64,000 nucleotides of DNA from BOG-932 sp965276835 (GCA_965276835.1 OZ255631.1:1612001-1676000), one strand, 5' to 3'; counted from the first letter of the stretch, positions 1-8,927 are shown. Program-made: numbers and translations. Notes: generated by a model from the letters alone, not told the origin.

Positions 1-1
1 C

Positions 2-394
2 GCCGGCTATGACGACATGGTCGTGCTGCGCGGCATCCGCTTCGAATCCTATTGCGAACATCACATGGTGCCGATCATCGGCGTAGCCCATATCGGCTAT
101 CTGCCAAACAACCGCGTGGTCGGCATCAGCAAGCTCGCCCGTGTGTTAGAAATCTTTTCCAAACGCCTGCAAATCCAGGAAAAAATGACGGCGCAGATTG
201 CAACGACGATCGACCGCGTGCTCAAGCCGCAGGGCGTCGCCGTGGTGATCGAAGGCGAACACCAATGCATGACCACCCGCGGCGTCCATCGCCCCGGCGT
301 CAACATGGTCACCAGCCAGATGATCGGCGTCTTCCGTGAGAACGAAGCCACCCGCAAGGAATTCCTGTCGATCATCGGCCAGGGGAATAACTAG
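2..394 (+). CDS. folE: GTP cyclohydrolase I, C-terminal part (5' truncated by window edge)
   Basis: This is the C-terminal ~130 residues of GTP cyclohydrolase I, which converts GTP to 7,8-dihydroneopterin triphosphate, the first step of folate/pterin synthesis. The frame is open from base 2, so the true start lies outside the window. Visible hallmarks are the zinc/substrate motif SYCEHHMVPI with its Cys-His-His, the GISKLARVLEIFSKRLQIQE helix, and the second zinc cysteine in GEHQCMTTRGV. The C-terminus (FRENEATRKEFLSII) is typical and complete. It ends 3 bp before the convergent hslO stop. Identification is secure; only the N-terminal half is missing. Confidence 0.96.
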   Translation, partial: AGYDDMVVLRGIRFESYCEHHMVPIIGVAHIGYLPNNRVVGISKLARVLEIFSKRLQIQEKMTAQIATTIDRVLKPQGVAVVIEGEHQCMTTRGVHRPGVNMVTSQMIGVFRENEATRKEFLSIIGQGNN

Positions 395-397
395 CCG

Positions 398-1333
398 CTA
401 TCCGACCGTCTTCGTCCCATACAGCCTGTCGAGCGCGGCTTCGTCGTAACGATAGGCTGTTGAGCAAAACTCACAGGTTACAACGACTTGACCGTCGATC
501 TTCATATCGGCGAGTTCTTCGCGCGCAATTGAACGCAGCACATTCTCGACCCGCTCGGCCGAGCAGCGGCAGCCGCGTTGGATGGCGTGGGGCGGGAAGG
601 CCCTGACCTGTTCTTCGTGGAACAGGCGGAAAAGCAGGCTGTTCAAATGGAGCGTGCGGTCAAGTAGCTCGACCTCGGCGACCGTGTTCATCAGAATTGT
701 CGTGCGTCGCCAGTCTTCTTCGTCCTCGCCGGGGGTCTTGACCACGCGCCCGGCGTCTTCTTCCGGCAAATGCTGGATCAGAACACCCCCTGCCCGCCAC
801 CCCTCGGGATAATGGCGCGCCGCCACCTTGGCGTCGGTCAGCAATTGTTCGGATTGCACGAAATAATGCGACAGGCAGGCCGCCAGCGACGTCCCTTCCA
901 GAGCCACAATACCCTGGTAACCCTCTGATTTATCGCCTTGATCGACGGTGAAGGCGAGAAAACCAGCACCGAACAACGCCGGGATATCGGCCGCGCCGGC
1001 TTCTGGAAGGCCGTCCGTGTCGAACCGGGCATAGGCGCGAACATCGCCGGAGGTGGTGACATCGACAACCATCAGCGACAGCGGGCCGTCGCCTTTCGCC
1101 TGCAGCGTAAACACGCCCTCGTATTTCAGCAGGCTGGCCAGCAGAACGGTTGCCGCGATCGCCTCGGCGACGATCTGTTCGACGACACGCGGATAATCGT
1201 GCCGGCCCAACACATCGTCCAGCACCGTGCCCAACCGCACGGCGCGGCCGCGAACATTGGAAACTTCCAGTTGGAACGGCTGGATAAGGTCGCTGGTCAG
1301 ATCGGTATCGGCGTCCAGCGCGGAACCGATCAT
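398..1333 (-). CDS. hslO: Redox-regulated chaperone Hsp33
   Basis: 311 aa, normal size for Hsp33, the cytosolic holdase activated by oxidative unfolding. The zinc-binding redox switch is visible at the C-terminus: CRC (Cys255, Cys257) and CEFC (Cys287, Cys290), the CxC/CxxC arrangement that releases zinc when disulfides form. The N-terminal substrate-binding domain contains the family segments around LASLLKYEGVFTLQAKGDGP and the glycine-rich core. It lies 19 bp downstream of argF on the same strand, behind argD. The argD-argF-hslO order is frequent in Alphaproteobacteria, so co-transcription is likely although the functions are unrelated. Confidence 0.95.
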   Translation of the reverse strand: MIGSALDADTDLTSDLIQPFQLEVSNVRGRAVRLGTVLDDVLGRHDYPRVVEQIVAEAIAATVLLASLLKYEGVFTLQAKGDGPLSLMVVDVTTSGDVRAYARFDTDGLPEAGAADIPALFGAGFLAFTVDQGDKSEGYQGIVALEGTSLAACLSHYFVQSEQLLTDAKVAARHYPEGWRAGGVLIQHLPEEDAGRVVKTPGEDEEDWRRTTILMNTVAEVELLDRTLHLNSLLFRLFHEEQVRAFPPHAIQRGCRCSAERVENVLRSIAREELADMKIDGQVVVTCEFCSTAYRYDEAALDRLYGTKTVG

Positions 1334-1352
1334 CGCTGCCCCGCTTGCGGCA

Positions 1353-2270
1353 TCACGTCAGACACCATTCCAGGATAGCTTTCTGGACGTGCAGCCGGTT
1401 TTCCGCCTCATCCCAGACCGCCGACTGCGAGCCGTCGATCACATCATCGGTGACCTCTTCGCCTCGGTGCGCGGGGAGGCAGTGCATGAAGATCGCGCCC
1501 TGCCCCGCGTCCGCCATCATGGCGGCATTGACCTGGTAGGGGTGCAGTATCTCCAGCCGGCGCTTGGATTCCTCCTCGTCGCCCATCGACACCCAAGTAT
1601 CGGTCAGGACGCAGTCGGCGCCGCTCACCGCTTCATGGGGATCAATGCCGAATTCGATGCGCGCGCCCGATTTCTGTGCCCAGGCGAGCAATCCTGCGCG
1701 CGGTGCGAATTCCGTCGGCGTCGCAATGCGAAAGGTGAAGTCGAACTTTGCCGCCGCGTGCATCCAGGACGTCATGACATTGTTGGCGTCGCCGACCCAG
1801 GCGACAGTCTTGCCCTTGATCGGTCCATTGCGTTCTTCGAACGTCATCACGTCGGCCATCACCTGGCACGGATGGCTGAGCTTGGTCATGCCGTTGATCA
1901 CCGGGATCGAGCCGTAGGCCGCCATATCGTAGATGACCGACTGGTCCAGCGTGCGGATCATGATCGCGTCGATATAACGGGACAGCACCCGGGCCGTGTC
2001 CCCGATGGTTTCGCCGCGGCCGAGCTGCATTTCGGCCCCCGTCAGCATCAGGGTAAATCCACCCAGTTCCTGCATGCCGACATCGAACGACACACGGGTG
2101 CGCGTCGACGGCTTGTCGAAGATCAAGGCCAGCGTTTTCCCGGTCAGCGGCCGGTGAACGGGTTTGCCGGCCTTGCGCGCGGCCTTGAGTTCATCGGCGC
2201 GCTTGAGCAGCGCGCGCAACGTCTCCAACGGGAGCTTATCGATATCGAGGAAGTGCCGAACCTCTGTCAT
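1353..2270 (-). CDS. argF: Ornithine carbamoyltransferase
   Basis: 305 aa. Transfers carbamoyl from carbamoyl phosphate to ornithine to make citrulline in arginine biosynthesis. The carbamoyl-phosphate loop STRTR is at residues 55-59, the HPCQVMAD motif follows in the middle of the protein, and the ornithine-specific HCLP motif is at 263-266 (HCLPAHRGEEV). Length and domain order are those of anabolic OTCases. It starts 2 bp after the argD stop, indicating translational coupling in an argD-argF-hslO operon. Confidence 0.97.
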   Translation of the reverse strand: MTEVRHFLDIDKLPLETLRALLKRADELKAARKAGKPVHRPLTGKTLALIFDKPSTRTRVSFDVGMQELGGFTLMLTGAEMQLGRGETIGDTARVLSRYIDAIMIRTLDQSVIYDMAAYGSIPVINGMTKLSHPCQVMADVMTFEERNGPIKGKTVAWVGDANNVMTSWMHAAAKFDFTFRIATPTEFAPRAGLLAWAQKSGARIEFGIDPHEAVSGADCVLTDTWVSMGDEEESKRRLEILHPYQVNAAMMADAGQGAIFMHCLPAHRGEEVTDDVIDGSQSAVWDEAENRLHVQKAILEWCLT

Positions 2271-2272
2271 CG

Positions 2273-3460
2273 TCAGGCCTGCGCGGTTTTGAAAGACGCG
2301 GCCGTCTTACCGAGGATATCAACCGCCTCGGCGATTTCGGTCTCGCCGATGATGAGCGGCGGCAGCAGCCGGATGACATTCTCCGCCGCGCCGACCGATA
2401 GCAGGCCGTTCGCCCGCAGGGCGGTCACGACATCGAGGTTTGAAACACCGCCGGCACAACGTAGGCCCAGCATCAATCCAACCCCGCGCACCTCTACGAA
2501 AACGTTCGGATGCGCCGCAACGACCTGTTCCAGCCGGGCGTGGAGCGCGGCGGCCTGCGTTCGTACATTGGCCAGGAAATCAGGCTGTGCGATGAGCCTT
2601 ACCGACGCCTCGCCGACGGCCATGGCAAGCGGATTGCCGCCATAGGTCGAACCGTGGGTACCGGCGACCATGCCGCTGGCGGCATCTTCGGTCGCCAGAC
2701 AGGCGCCGAGCGGGAACCCACCGCCGATCGCCTTTGCGACGCACATCACGTCCGGCGTGATGCCGGCCCATTCATGGGCGAACATCTTGCCGGTCCGGCC
2801 CATGCCGCATTGGATCTCGTCAAAATACAGCAGCAACCCGAACTCGTCCGCGATCTGGCGGAGCGATTTCAGATAATCGACGGAGCCGACCCTGATGCCG
2901 CCCTCGCCGATGATCGGCTCGATATTGATCGCGGCGGTCTGCGGCGTGATCGCGGCCCGCAGCTCGTTCAGATTACCGAACGCGACCTGGTCGAAACCGT
3001 CCAGCAGCGGGCCGAAGCCCTTGACCATTTTCTCGGCCTTGGAGGCTGAGATTGCGCCCAGTGTCCGGCCGTGGAATGCACCTTCGACTACGATGATGCG
3101 GTTCTTCTCCGGCTGGCCCTTGGAGTAGAAATGCTTACGGATCAGCTTGACCCCGCACTCCCAGGCTTCGACGCCGGAGTTGGTGAAGAACACCGTGTCG
3201 GCAAAGCTGACGTCGGTCAGCAGCTTGGCCAGTTTTTCCTGGCCCGGGACGCGAAACAGGTTGGAGGTGTGCCATAGCTTGTTGCCCTGCTCGGTCAGAG
3301 CCCGAACGAGCACGGGGTGGCAATGGCCAAGCGAGGTCACGGCGATGCCACTGGCGAAATCCAGGTAGCGGCGCCCCTCGGAATCGAAAAGATAGGCGCC
3401 CTGCCCCCGCTCGAACTCTATATCGGCCCGGGCATATACGGGCATGACTGCCGGGATCAT
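2273..3460 (-). CDS. argD: Acetylornithine/succinyldiaminopimelate aminotransferase
   Basis: PLP-dependent class III aminotransferase, 395 aa, making N2-acetylornithine in arginine synthesis and usually also acting in the lysine/DAP pathway. The PLP lysine is Lys243 in CVAKAIGGGFPLG; the upstream acidic cofactor motif is LLLYFDEIQCGMGRTG. The start was placed at the ATG at 3460 because it gives the family N-terminus (MIPAVMPVYARADIEFERG) and is preceded on the minus strand by a GGGGGG ribosome-binding stretch. The longer open frame to 3511 adds 17 residues with no family counterpart. First gene of the argD-argF-hslO run. Confidence 0.95.
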   Translation of the reverse strand: MIPAVMPVYARADIEFERGQGAYLFDSEGRRYLDFASGIAVTSLGHCHPVLVRALTEQGNKLWHTSNLFRVPGQEKLAKLLTDVSFADTVFFTNSGVEAWECGVKLIRKHFYSKGQPEKNRIIVVEGAFHGRTLGAISASKAEKMVKGFGPLLDGFDQVAFGNLNELRAAITPQTAAINIEPIIGEGGIRVGSVDYLKSLRQIADEFGLLLYFDEIQCGMGRTGKMFAHEWAGITPDVMCVAKAIGGGFPLGACLATEDAASGMVAGTHGSTYGGNPLAMAVGEASVRLIAQPDFLANVRTQAAALHARLEQVVAAHPNVFVEVRGVGLMLGLRCAGGVSNLDVVTALRANGLLSVGAAENVIRLLPPLIIGETEIAEAVDILGKTAASFKTAQA

Positions 3461-3527
3461 GATACCCCCCAAAAAGCCAGCGTGTTTACAGTGGGATCGG
3501 TGCCGCCACAAGAGAGGCGCGCGTTGC

Positions 3528-3887
3528 CTAAGCCTGCGGCAGCGGAAGCCCGTGCGCCCTCAGGAAGGACAGCTTGTCCCAATAGCCGCGCTGAAAAACG
3601 ATCAGCCCACCGATGACATGAAAGAAACCGCACCCGCGCAGACCCAGCGGGTCCCGCCATTCCAAAATCGCCCATTCGCCGTCCTCAAAGATGTTCTCGG
3701 GGGTGCAGACCATGTCCACCGCCGCGAAATCCGCCACAAACATCGCATGAATTGCCGAACGGCCTTCGATGGGGCGTTCGGCGACCTGATGATTAACGGC
3801 GTCGTCGGCGTAGAAGGCGGCGAGCGCATCGCTGTCCGCCTTGTTGAACGCATCCACCCAGGCAAGGATGACGTCTTTGGGGCGCAT
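3528..3887 (-). CDS. SnoaL/NTF2-like fold protein
   Basis: 119 aa. The N-terminus (VILAWVDAFNKADSDALAAFYADDAVNHQ) is the helical opening and first strand of the SnoaL-like polyketide cyclase/NTF2 fold. The rest alternates strands ending in a hydrophobic sheet (FFHVIGGLIVFQRGYWDK). Such small barrels are ligand-binding isomerases, hydratases or orphan proteins; no catalytic assignment is possible. It lies 9 bp downstream of the ABC permease, suggesting a shared transcript, and 67 bp upstream of argD. One of at least five proteins of this fold in the window. Confidence 0.75.
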   Translation of the reverse strand: MRPKDVILAWVDAFNKADSDALAAFYADDAVNHQVAERPIEGRSAIHAMFVADFAAVDMVCTPENIFEDGEWAILEWRDPLGLRGCGFFHVIGGLIVFQRGYWDKLSFLRAHGLPLPQA

Positions 3888-3896
3888 CGCTGTGCC

Positions 3897-4742
3897 TCAT
3901 GACTTGAGCTTGTAGCCGGTGACGAGCATGCGCAGCGTCACAGCCCACAGAATCACGTTGATCCCGATCAGAACCGCCGCTCCCTGAAACAGCGGGGCGT
4001 CCGCGTGGCCGATGAAGCCGTAACGGAATCCGTCGATCATGTAGAAGAACGGATTGAAGTGCGCGACCGACCGAAGCACGGGCGGGAAGCGGTCAACGGA
4101 ATAGAACGTACCGGACAAAAATGTCAGCGGCGTGACGATGAAGTTGGTCACCGCCGCGATATGGTCGAACTTGTCGGCCCAGATCGCCCCGATGACGCCC
4201 AGCAAAGCCAGCATCATATTGGCCAAGACCGCGAACAGCAGCACCGCGCCAAAGTCGTAGATGCGAACGGGCAGCAGCAGGTCGATCGCCAATGCGGTCA
4301 CGACGCCCACTACCAAACCGCGCACCACGCCACCCAGAACATAGGCCAGGGCCAGTTCGAGCGGGGAGATCGGCGTCATCAGTACATCGACGATGTTGCC
4401 CTGCACCTTGGAGATCATGACCGACGACGAGGTGTTCGCGAACGCGTTCTGCGACATACCCATCATGATCAGGCCGGGCGCCAGGAAGGTGAAGAACGGC
4501 ACGCCGTCGACCGGTTGCGCCCGTCCGCTCGCGCTGCTCATCGCCAGCGAAAAGACAACGTAATAGAGCAGCGTGGTCACGACCGGGGCAGCGATGGTCT
4601 GCATATAGACCTTCACGAACCGCCGGACCTCCTTCATCAGAAGAGTCCAGAAGCCGATCCAGTTGACGCGCCCCATGATCCGCGCCGCAGGCGGCGGGGA
4701 GGATTGAGCAAGCAACGATTCGGTAGACGGCAGCGAGTCCAT
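3897..4742 (-). CDS. ABC-2 type transporter permease
   Basis: About 281 aa from the ATG at 4742. Six hydrophobic segments and the ABC-2 membrane domain features are visible: an amphipathic N-terminal helix (WIGFWTLLMKEVRRFVKVYMQTI), the coupling-helix-like segment SSSVMISKVQGNIVDVLMTPISPLEL, and a C-terminal run ending in RMLVTGYKLKS. Relatives export lipids, polysaccharide or drugs (NodJ/YadH-like). No ATPase gene is adjacent, so the partner is elsewhere. Start choice is uncertain: the frame is open to 4799, and an ATG at 4676 gives a more family-like 259-aa protein. It is divergent from recX and probably co-transcribed with the downstream SnoaL gene. Confidence 0.85.
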   Translation of the reverse strand: MDSLPSTESLLAQSSPPPAARIMGRVNWIGFWTLLMKEVRRFVKVYMQTIAAPVVTTLLYYVVFSLAMSSASGRAQPVDGVPFFTFLAPGLIMMGMSQNAFANTSSSVMISKVQGNIVDVLMTPISPLELALAYVLGGVVRGLVVGVVTALAIDLLLPVRIYDFGAVLLFAVLANMMLALLGVIGAIWADKFDHIAAVTNFIVTPLTFLSGTFYSVDRFPPVLRSVAHFNPFFYMIDGFRYGFIGHADAPLFQGAAVLIGINVILWAVTLRMLVTGYKLKS

Positions 4743-4819
4743 TCGATCTGTATAGGTTTGGCCGGACAGTCGAGCAATCCGCTCTTGGCAAGCCTGCATT
4801 GCACGCGCACGGTGCGCCG

Positions 4820-5380
4820 ATGCCCTACAAGCCGCCTCGCGCGCCCAAACGCATGACCCCAGCCGCCTTGTCCGAGGCGGCTTTGTTCTATCTCAGCCGC
4901 TATGCCACCTCCTCTGGCAATCTGCGCAGGGTGCTGGCACGCAAGGTCGCTAAATCCGCAGCGCATTATGGCGATGACGCCTCCGCATTCGCGCCGATCA
5001 TCGACGATCTGGTCGCGCAGCATATCAAAGCCGGGAGCGTGAACGACGCGCTGTATGCCGAGAGCCAGGTCCGCAAGCAGCGGCACCGTGGCCGATCCGC
5101 CCGGCTGATCGTACAAAGCCTCAGTGCGAAAGGTCTGCCGGCCGATATCGTCACTGAAACCGCGGCCACGTTACGCGACGAGGATGGCGACCCCGCGGCG
5201 GCGATTCAGCTTGCCAGACGCCGCAGGTTGGGGCCGTTCCGCCAGGCCGACCGGGCGAACCATCGGCAGCGCGACCTCGCCACGCTGGGACGGGCCGGCT
5301 TCGGCTATCATTTGGCGGCGAAGGTGATCGACGCGGCCGATGCGGATGCGCTGGCGGAAATGCTCGACGCCGACCTTTGA
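4820..5380 (+). CDS. recX: RecX family regulatory protein
   Basis: 186 aa from the ATG at 4820 (a TTG 21 bp upstream is also in frame). It is an all-helical protein with the repeated three-helix RecX layout: ALSEAALFYLSRYATSSGNLRRVLARK, then IIDDLVAQHIKAGSVNDALYAESQVRKQRHRGRS, then KGLPADIVTETAA. RecX binds RecA filaments and limits recombinase activity in the cytoplasm. recA is not adjacent here, which is common outside Enterobacteria. A hairpin follows the stop. Confidence 0.85.
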   Translation: MPYKPPRAPKRMTPAALSEAALFYLSRYATSSGNLRRVLARKVAKSAAHYGDDASAFAPIIDDLVAQHIKAGSVNDALYAESQVRKQRHRGRSARLIVQSLSAKGLPADIVTETAATLRDEDGDPAAAIQLARRRRLGPFRQADRANHRQRDLATLGRAGFGYHLAAKVIDAADADALAEMLDADL

Positions 5381-5392
5381 CCATAAGCGCGA

Positions 5393-5420
5393 ACCGCCCC
5401 TCCTTTTTTGAAGGGGCGGT
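5393..5420. terminator. Hairpin between convergent recX and YXWGXW gene
   Basis: Perfect 9-bp inverted repeat ACCGCCCCT / AGGGGCGGT separated by 10 nt (ccttttttga). It sits 12 bp after recX and 18 bp before the end of the convergent gene. There is no long U-run after the stem on either strand, so it is a terminator candidate rather than a textbook intrinsic terminator; it could serve both genes. Confidence 0.55.
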
Positions 5421-5438
5421 CCGTTTGAAGCCTAGCGG

Positions 5439-6434
5439 TTAGTGGCGTTTGTCGTTGCCACCCTGGGCATGACCGCCGCCTTCAGCGTGGCCTCCGCCTT
5501 GAGCATGCGCGCCACCCTGGGCATGTTCACCGCCCTGGGCATGCGCCGGTGCGGCGCGCTGGGCATGTGACCCGGCCGAAGGATGCGCCGGATGTTCAGG
5601 GTGTACCGGATGCGACGGATGTCCTTCGTGCGCAGCGCCGGCCCCTCGCGAGCCGGAATGGCCCGGAGCGGATCGGGCCGTCGCACGGCCCGGCGCCTCA
5701 CGGATGGCTCCCCTCGCCTTGACAACCCCATGCCCCTCGAACTCACCCGACCTTGCTGTTGCGGCGATGGCCGGACGGCCATGGTTCTCTGAGGCGCGGA
5801 ACGCCGGATTGCCTCGCGCGGCATCCATATGGCCCGTTTGCTCGGCGGTGCGCGCTACATGCTGTTCGCGTACGGCAGCCTCCTCGGCGGCGTTGGGACG
5901 GGCCTGAATACCGCCGTTTCCACCGTTGAAGCTCGCCCGGCTGACATTATTGTTTACGATGCGGCGGTTATAGACGTTCGTGATGCGGTTTCCGCCGAAA
6001 TTGTTGGCCGCTCGATTATAGGCAAACGCCCCACCGCGCCATTCGCCGCCGCCATAGCCGATGCCGCCATAGCCGAAGCCGTAATTGATGCCGCCATAGA
6101 AGCCGACGTGGGGACCCCAGTAACCGGCGTTAAAGCCATAGGCGCCGTTGGCGAAGCCCCAGTAAGGCGGGGTCCATAAGAAGCCGATCCGCGGCGGACG
6201 AACCCAGGTGCCGGGCACCCAGTAATAGCCGCCGACCTCATGATAGTGCCAAAATCCGGGAGTCCACAGATACCCCTCTTCCGGCATCGGCGGCTGGGCA
6301 TAGATCGGCAACGGCGGCGGTGCGATCGGTGCGTTGATGACGATACCGACCCCGACCTGAGCCGATGCGCTGACGGACGGAATGACGAATGCCAGACCAA
6401 GAATCAACGGCAGGTAATAAGGAGATAATTTCAT
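5439..6434 (-). CDS. Exported YXWGXW-repeat protein with His/Gly-rich tail
   Basis: 331 aa from the ATG at 6434, chosen because it opens a clean signal peptide (MKLSPYYLPLILGLAFVIPSVSASAQ). The mature N-terminus carries several aromatic YxWxPGxW-type repeats (GYLWTPGFW, GYYWVPGTW, FLWTPPYW) as in the YXWGXW family. The middle is Gly/Tyr-rich (FGYGGIGYGGGEWRGG). The C-terminus is low-complexity with HAQGG/HAEGG repeats ending in HDKRH-like basic residues. Probably a cell-envelope structural protein of unknown role; the histidine repeats could bind metal. The leader can form a long stem that covers its ribosome-binding site. Upstream DNA is strikingly AT-rich. Confidence 0.8.
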   Translation of the reverse strand: MKLSPYYLPLILGLAFVIPSVSASAQVGVGIVINAPIAPPPLPIYAQPPMPEEGYLWTPGFWHYHEVGGYYWVPGTWVRPPRIGFLWTPPYWGFANGAYGFNAGYWGPHVGFYGGINYGFGYGGIGYGGGEWRGGAFAYNRAANNFGGNRITNVYNRRIVNNNVSRASFNGGNGGIQARPNAAEEAAVREQHVARTAEQTGHMDAARGNPAFRASENHGRPAIAATARSGEFEGHGVVKARGAIREAPGRATARSAPGHSGSRGAGAAHEGHPSHPVHPEHPAHPSAGSHAQRAAPAHAQGGEHAQGGAHAQGGGHAEGGGHAQGGNDKRH

Positions 6435-6495
6435 TTTACGCCTCAATTGTCTGGCGCCCAAAGATATCGCCTTGTGAAGATACAGAGGCGTAAAA
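6434..6495 (-). promoter_or_regulatory. 5'-leader stem that would sequester RBS and start codon
   Basis: On the transcript (minus strand) TTTTACGCCTC (6495-6485) is perfectly complementary to GAGGCGTAAAA (6444-6434). The second arm contains the GAGG ribosome-binding site and reaches the A of the start codon. The enclosed loop is 40 nt. Such an 11-bp stem would block initiation unless melted or alternatively paired, so thermal or ligand control is possible. A DNA-binding protein operator is the alternative reading. Confidence 0.55.
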
Positions 6496-6509
6496 CCCGA
6501 CATGCACAA

Positions 6510-6659
6510 TTTGTTACGGTAATAATTATTAATTATTTGTAATCTGCAAATCCATCAGATGGATCCGATAAAATATATCTTTATAATATTGAATAATAAG
6601 GCATTTTCCGGATAAAATCCGGTCGCTAATATTTTACAAAGCTGATACAAGCGGGCGTT
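6510..6659. other. AT-rich intergenic region with small hairpin
   Basis: A 150-bp stretch much richer in A+T than its surroundings, between the YXWGXW gene and the mechanosensitive-channel gene (both leftward). It holds the promoter region of the YXWGXW gene and a CCGGAT-aaa-ATCCGG hairpin at 6608-6622. No ORF or RNA gene was recognised. A nucleoid-protein binding region is conceivable but unsupported. Confidence 0.5.
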
Positions 6660-8927
6660 TTATTGCGGGGCGCTATCGACCGTTGGCTCCGGCTGGGGTG
6701 CCTGACTTGCAGCAGCTTGCGGTCCGGCAGTCGCGGGCAAAACGACCATACTTTGCGGGAACATCAGCGGAATCTTCAATTCGTCGAAGCGCTTCTTCAT
6801 CCGCCGGTTGAACTCCCGCCCGACCACCCATTGCTTGATCGGCTTGGTCTTAAAGCGGGCCTGCAGCACGACGGCATCGCCGCCGAAGGAATCGACGCCG
6901 ATGATCTCGATCGGCGCCAGGATCAGGTCACAGAAATTCATGTCGTTCTGCAGATCCTGCCCCAGCGCTTTAACGACATCGACCACGCGGTCTGTGTCCT
7001 GGGCATAGTCGACTTTTATATTGAAGACGTAATAGGCGAACTCCTTGGTCATGTTGTTGACCGAGGTAACCGCGCTGAACGGTACCGTGTGAACCCCGCC
7101 GGCGCTGTCGCGCAGCTTGATCGTGCGGATCGAGAAATGCTCGACCAAGCCTGAATGGCCGCCGCCCAGATCGACGACGTCGCCCACCGCGATGGTATTT
7201 TCAAACAGGATGAAGATGCCGGTGATCACATCCTTGACCAGCGTCTGCGCACCGAAGCCGATCGCCAGGCCGACAACACCAGCGCCGGCCAGCAGCGGGG
7301 CGATGTTCAATCCGATCTCCGACAGCACGATCAACAGCACCACGACGAACAGGAAGATCAGGAAGGCGTTGTGCAACAGCGGCAACAAGGTGCGCACACG
7401 TTGGCTGCGCTCCACCGGCGTACCGTCGCGCACCGCCCCAACCAGGTAATTCTCAATGATCGCCGAGACGAACTCCCATGCGACGATCGCGCTGACGGTG
7501 ACGAACAGGATGGAGATCGTCTTACCGCTCACCGCGCGGCCGTCCGCCGTGTCGAACCAGGCGAAAGTGTCGCCACCCCAAACGTCGACGATGCCGATCA
7601 AGGCAATCAGCCAGACAACGATCGACGCGGTCACATGAATGATCGGCAAATACCGGTCGGCGCGATCCTGCAGGCGCTGATGCTGCCCTTTGGCGTTATG
7701 TGTGAAGGCGACGCCCCGTTCCACGCCATGTTCGATCGCCAGGACCGCCAACCGAGCGACCCCAACTGCCGCGATGGAGATAATCGTTGCGCGCAGGACG
7801 AATTCGAAGCCGCCTTCGACGGCGAATATCCAAACGCCGAAGAGGATGAGAAGATATCCCACCGCCAGCAGGTGCCAGACATTGGCCAACCGTCGCCGGG
7901 TCGACCAGAAGGCGGCTGACGGGATGCTGCCGGTTTTCTTCTTTTTCTGGTCGCCACGGATCCAGCGGGCCACCGGCTTGCGTTTGCCGACGATCAGCGA
8001 CACCAAAATGATGAGGACGACAAGTCCGACAACCTTGAACCCGGCATGAGCGGCGCCCCTGGGCAACCCAAGCAACCGCGCCGCAGCAATCCCAAATCCG
8101 CCATAGCTGAGGATGGCGGCAACCCAGCAAATCCACCGGTGGAGAAACGTCGCCGGCTTGTCGCCTATCTTGATCAGACGCAAATTGGCAAAACGCGGCG
8201 CCAGAATAAACTGCGACAGCGCTATCACCGCCAAAACGATCAAGGTGGCATTAATAATGGCCAGCGTCGCCAAACTGACCACCGACGGCGGGTCGATCAC
8301 CGACAGAATCGCGTACCCGGCTATCCCAAAGGCGCCCACCGGAATCAGCCAGACCGCCAGGCGGATAAGGCCGAAGGCGACACGCCCGAAAATACTGGAC
8401 CTGCGCTGCTGTTCGATCGCGTGGCGTGGCGCGCGAACAAGGAAATAGGCTACGCCCAAGGCAACCGCCCCAGCCGCCAAAACCATTGCCAGCGACGTTC
8501 CCAGGGCGATCCAATGGGCGCGGGTTACCGGATTGGTCAGCTGATGTTCGAACCAACGGCCGGCTACGGGAAGACCGCGAAAGGCGTGCCCCAATTCGTC
8601 GAACTCATCTGTGACCTCATGCACTTGCGCGGACAGGAACTTCAGAATCCGCGAGCCGACCGGATCTTCCGCCGCCGGCTTCTGCGCGGCTTGCTGCTTC
8701 AGCAGGAGGTTGAGCTGGCCGACCAGCTTATCGCGCGCCACGGGATCGTCGAGCGTCTGAATCAGATCTTTAACCTGGGCGGGGTCGGGGGCTGGAGGCG
8801 GCTTTTGCACAGCCACAGGCGCCTGCGGCGCGGCGGCTAGAGGTGCGGCAGGTTGTGCTCCGGCCGGGACTGGAAAAACGCCGCCAAGGCAAACCAGGAA
8901 CGCCGCCAGGGTGAGAAAACGAATCAT
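6660..8927 (-). CDS. Large MscS-family mechanosensitive channel (YbiO-like)
   Basis: 755 aa. A signal peptide (MIRFLTLAAFLVCLGGVFPVPAGAQ) is followed by a Pro/Ala-rich periplasmic region, many transmembrane segments, then the MscS core near residues 540-720. The pore helix region reads LLAGAGVVGLAIGFGAQTLVKDVITGIFILFENTIAVGDVV, and the beta domain follows with DLGGGHSGLVEHFSIRTIKLRDSAGGVHTVPF. The C-terminus is Pro/Gln/Ala-rich. Size, exported N-terminus and multiple TMs resemble moderate-conductance YbiO-type channels, which release solutes on hypo-osmotic shock. Monocistronic as far as visible. Confidence 0.9.
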   Translation of the reverse strand: MIRFLTLAAFLVCLGGVFPVPAGAQPAAPLAAAPQAPVAVQKPPPAPDPAQVKDLIQTLDDPVARDKLVGQLNLLLKQQAAQKPAAEDPVGSRILKFLSAQVHEVTDEFDELGHAFRGLPVAGRWFEHQLTNPVTRAHWIALGTSLAMVLAAGAVALGVAYFLVRAPRHAIEQQRRSSIFGRVAFGLIRLAVWLIPVGAFGIAGYAILSVIDPPSVVSLATLAIINATLIVLAVIALSQFILAPRFANLRLIKIGDKPATFLHRWICWVAAILSYGGFGIAAARLLGLPRGAAHAGFKVVGLVVLIILVSLIVGKRKPVARWIRGDQKKKKTGSIPSAAFWSTRRRLANVWHLLAVGYLLILFGVWIFAVEGGFEFVLRATIISIAAVGVARLAVLAIEHGVERGVAFTHNAKGQHQRLQDRADRYLPIIHVTASIVVWLIALIGIVDVWGGDTFAWFDTADGRAVSGKTISILFVTVSAIVAWEFVSAIIENYLVGAVRDGTPVERSQRVRTLLPLLHNAFLIFLFVVVLLIVLSEIGLNIAPLLAGAGVVGLAIGFGAQTLVKDVITGIFILFENTIAVGDVVDLGGGHSGLVEHFSIRTIKLRDSAGGVHTVPFSAVTSVNNMTKEFAYYVFNIKVDYAQDTDRVVDVVKALGQDLQNDMNFCDLILAPIEIIGVDSFGGDAVVLQARFKTKPIKQWVVGREFNRRMKKRFDELKIPLMFPQSMVVLPATAGPQAAASQAPQPEPTVDSAPQ

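Noticed and set aside
1227..2645. 472-codon plus-strand open frame
   Set aside because: It overlaps hslO, argF and argD on the opposite strand; those carry secure catalytic motifs.
5439..5600. Tandem DNA repeat at the end of the YXWGXW gene
   Set aside because: It encodes the HAQGG/HAEGG protein repeats in frame; better explained as low-complexity coding than as a mobile or CRISPR-like repeat.
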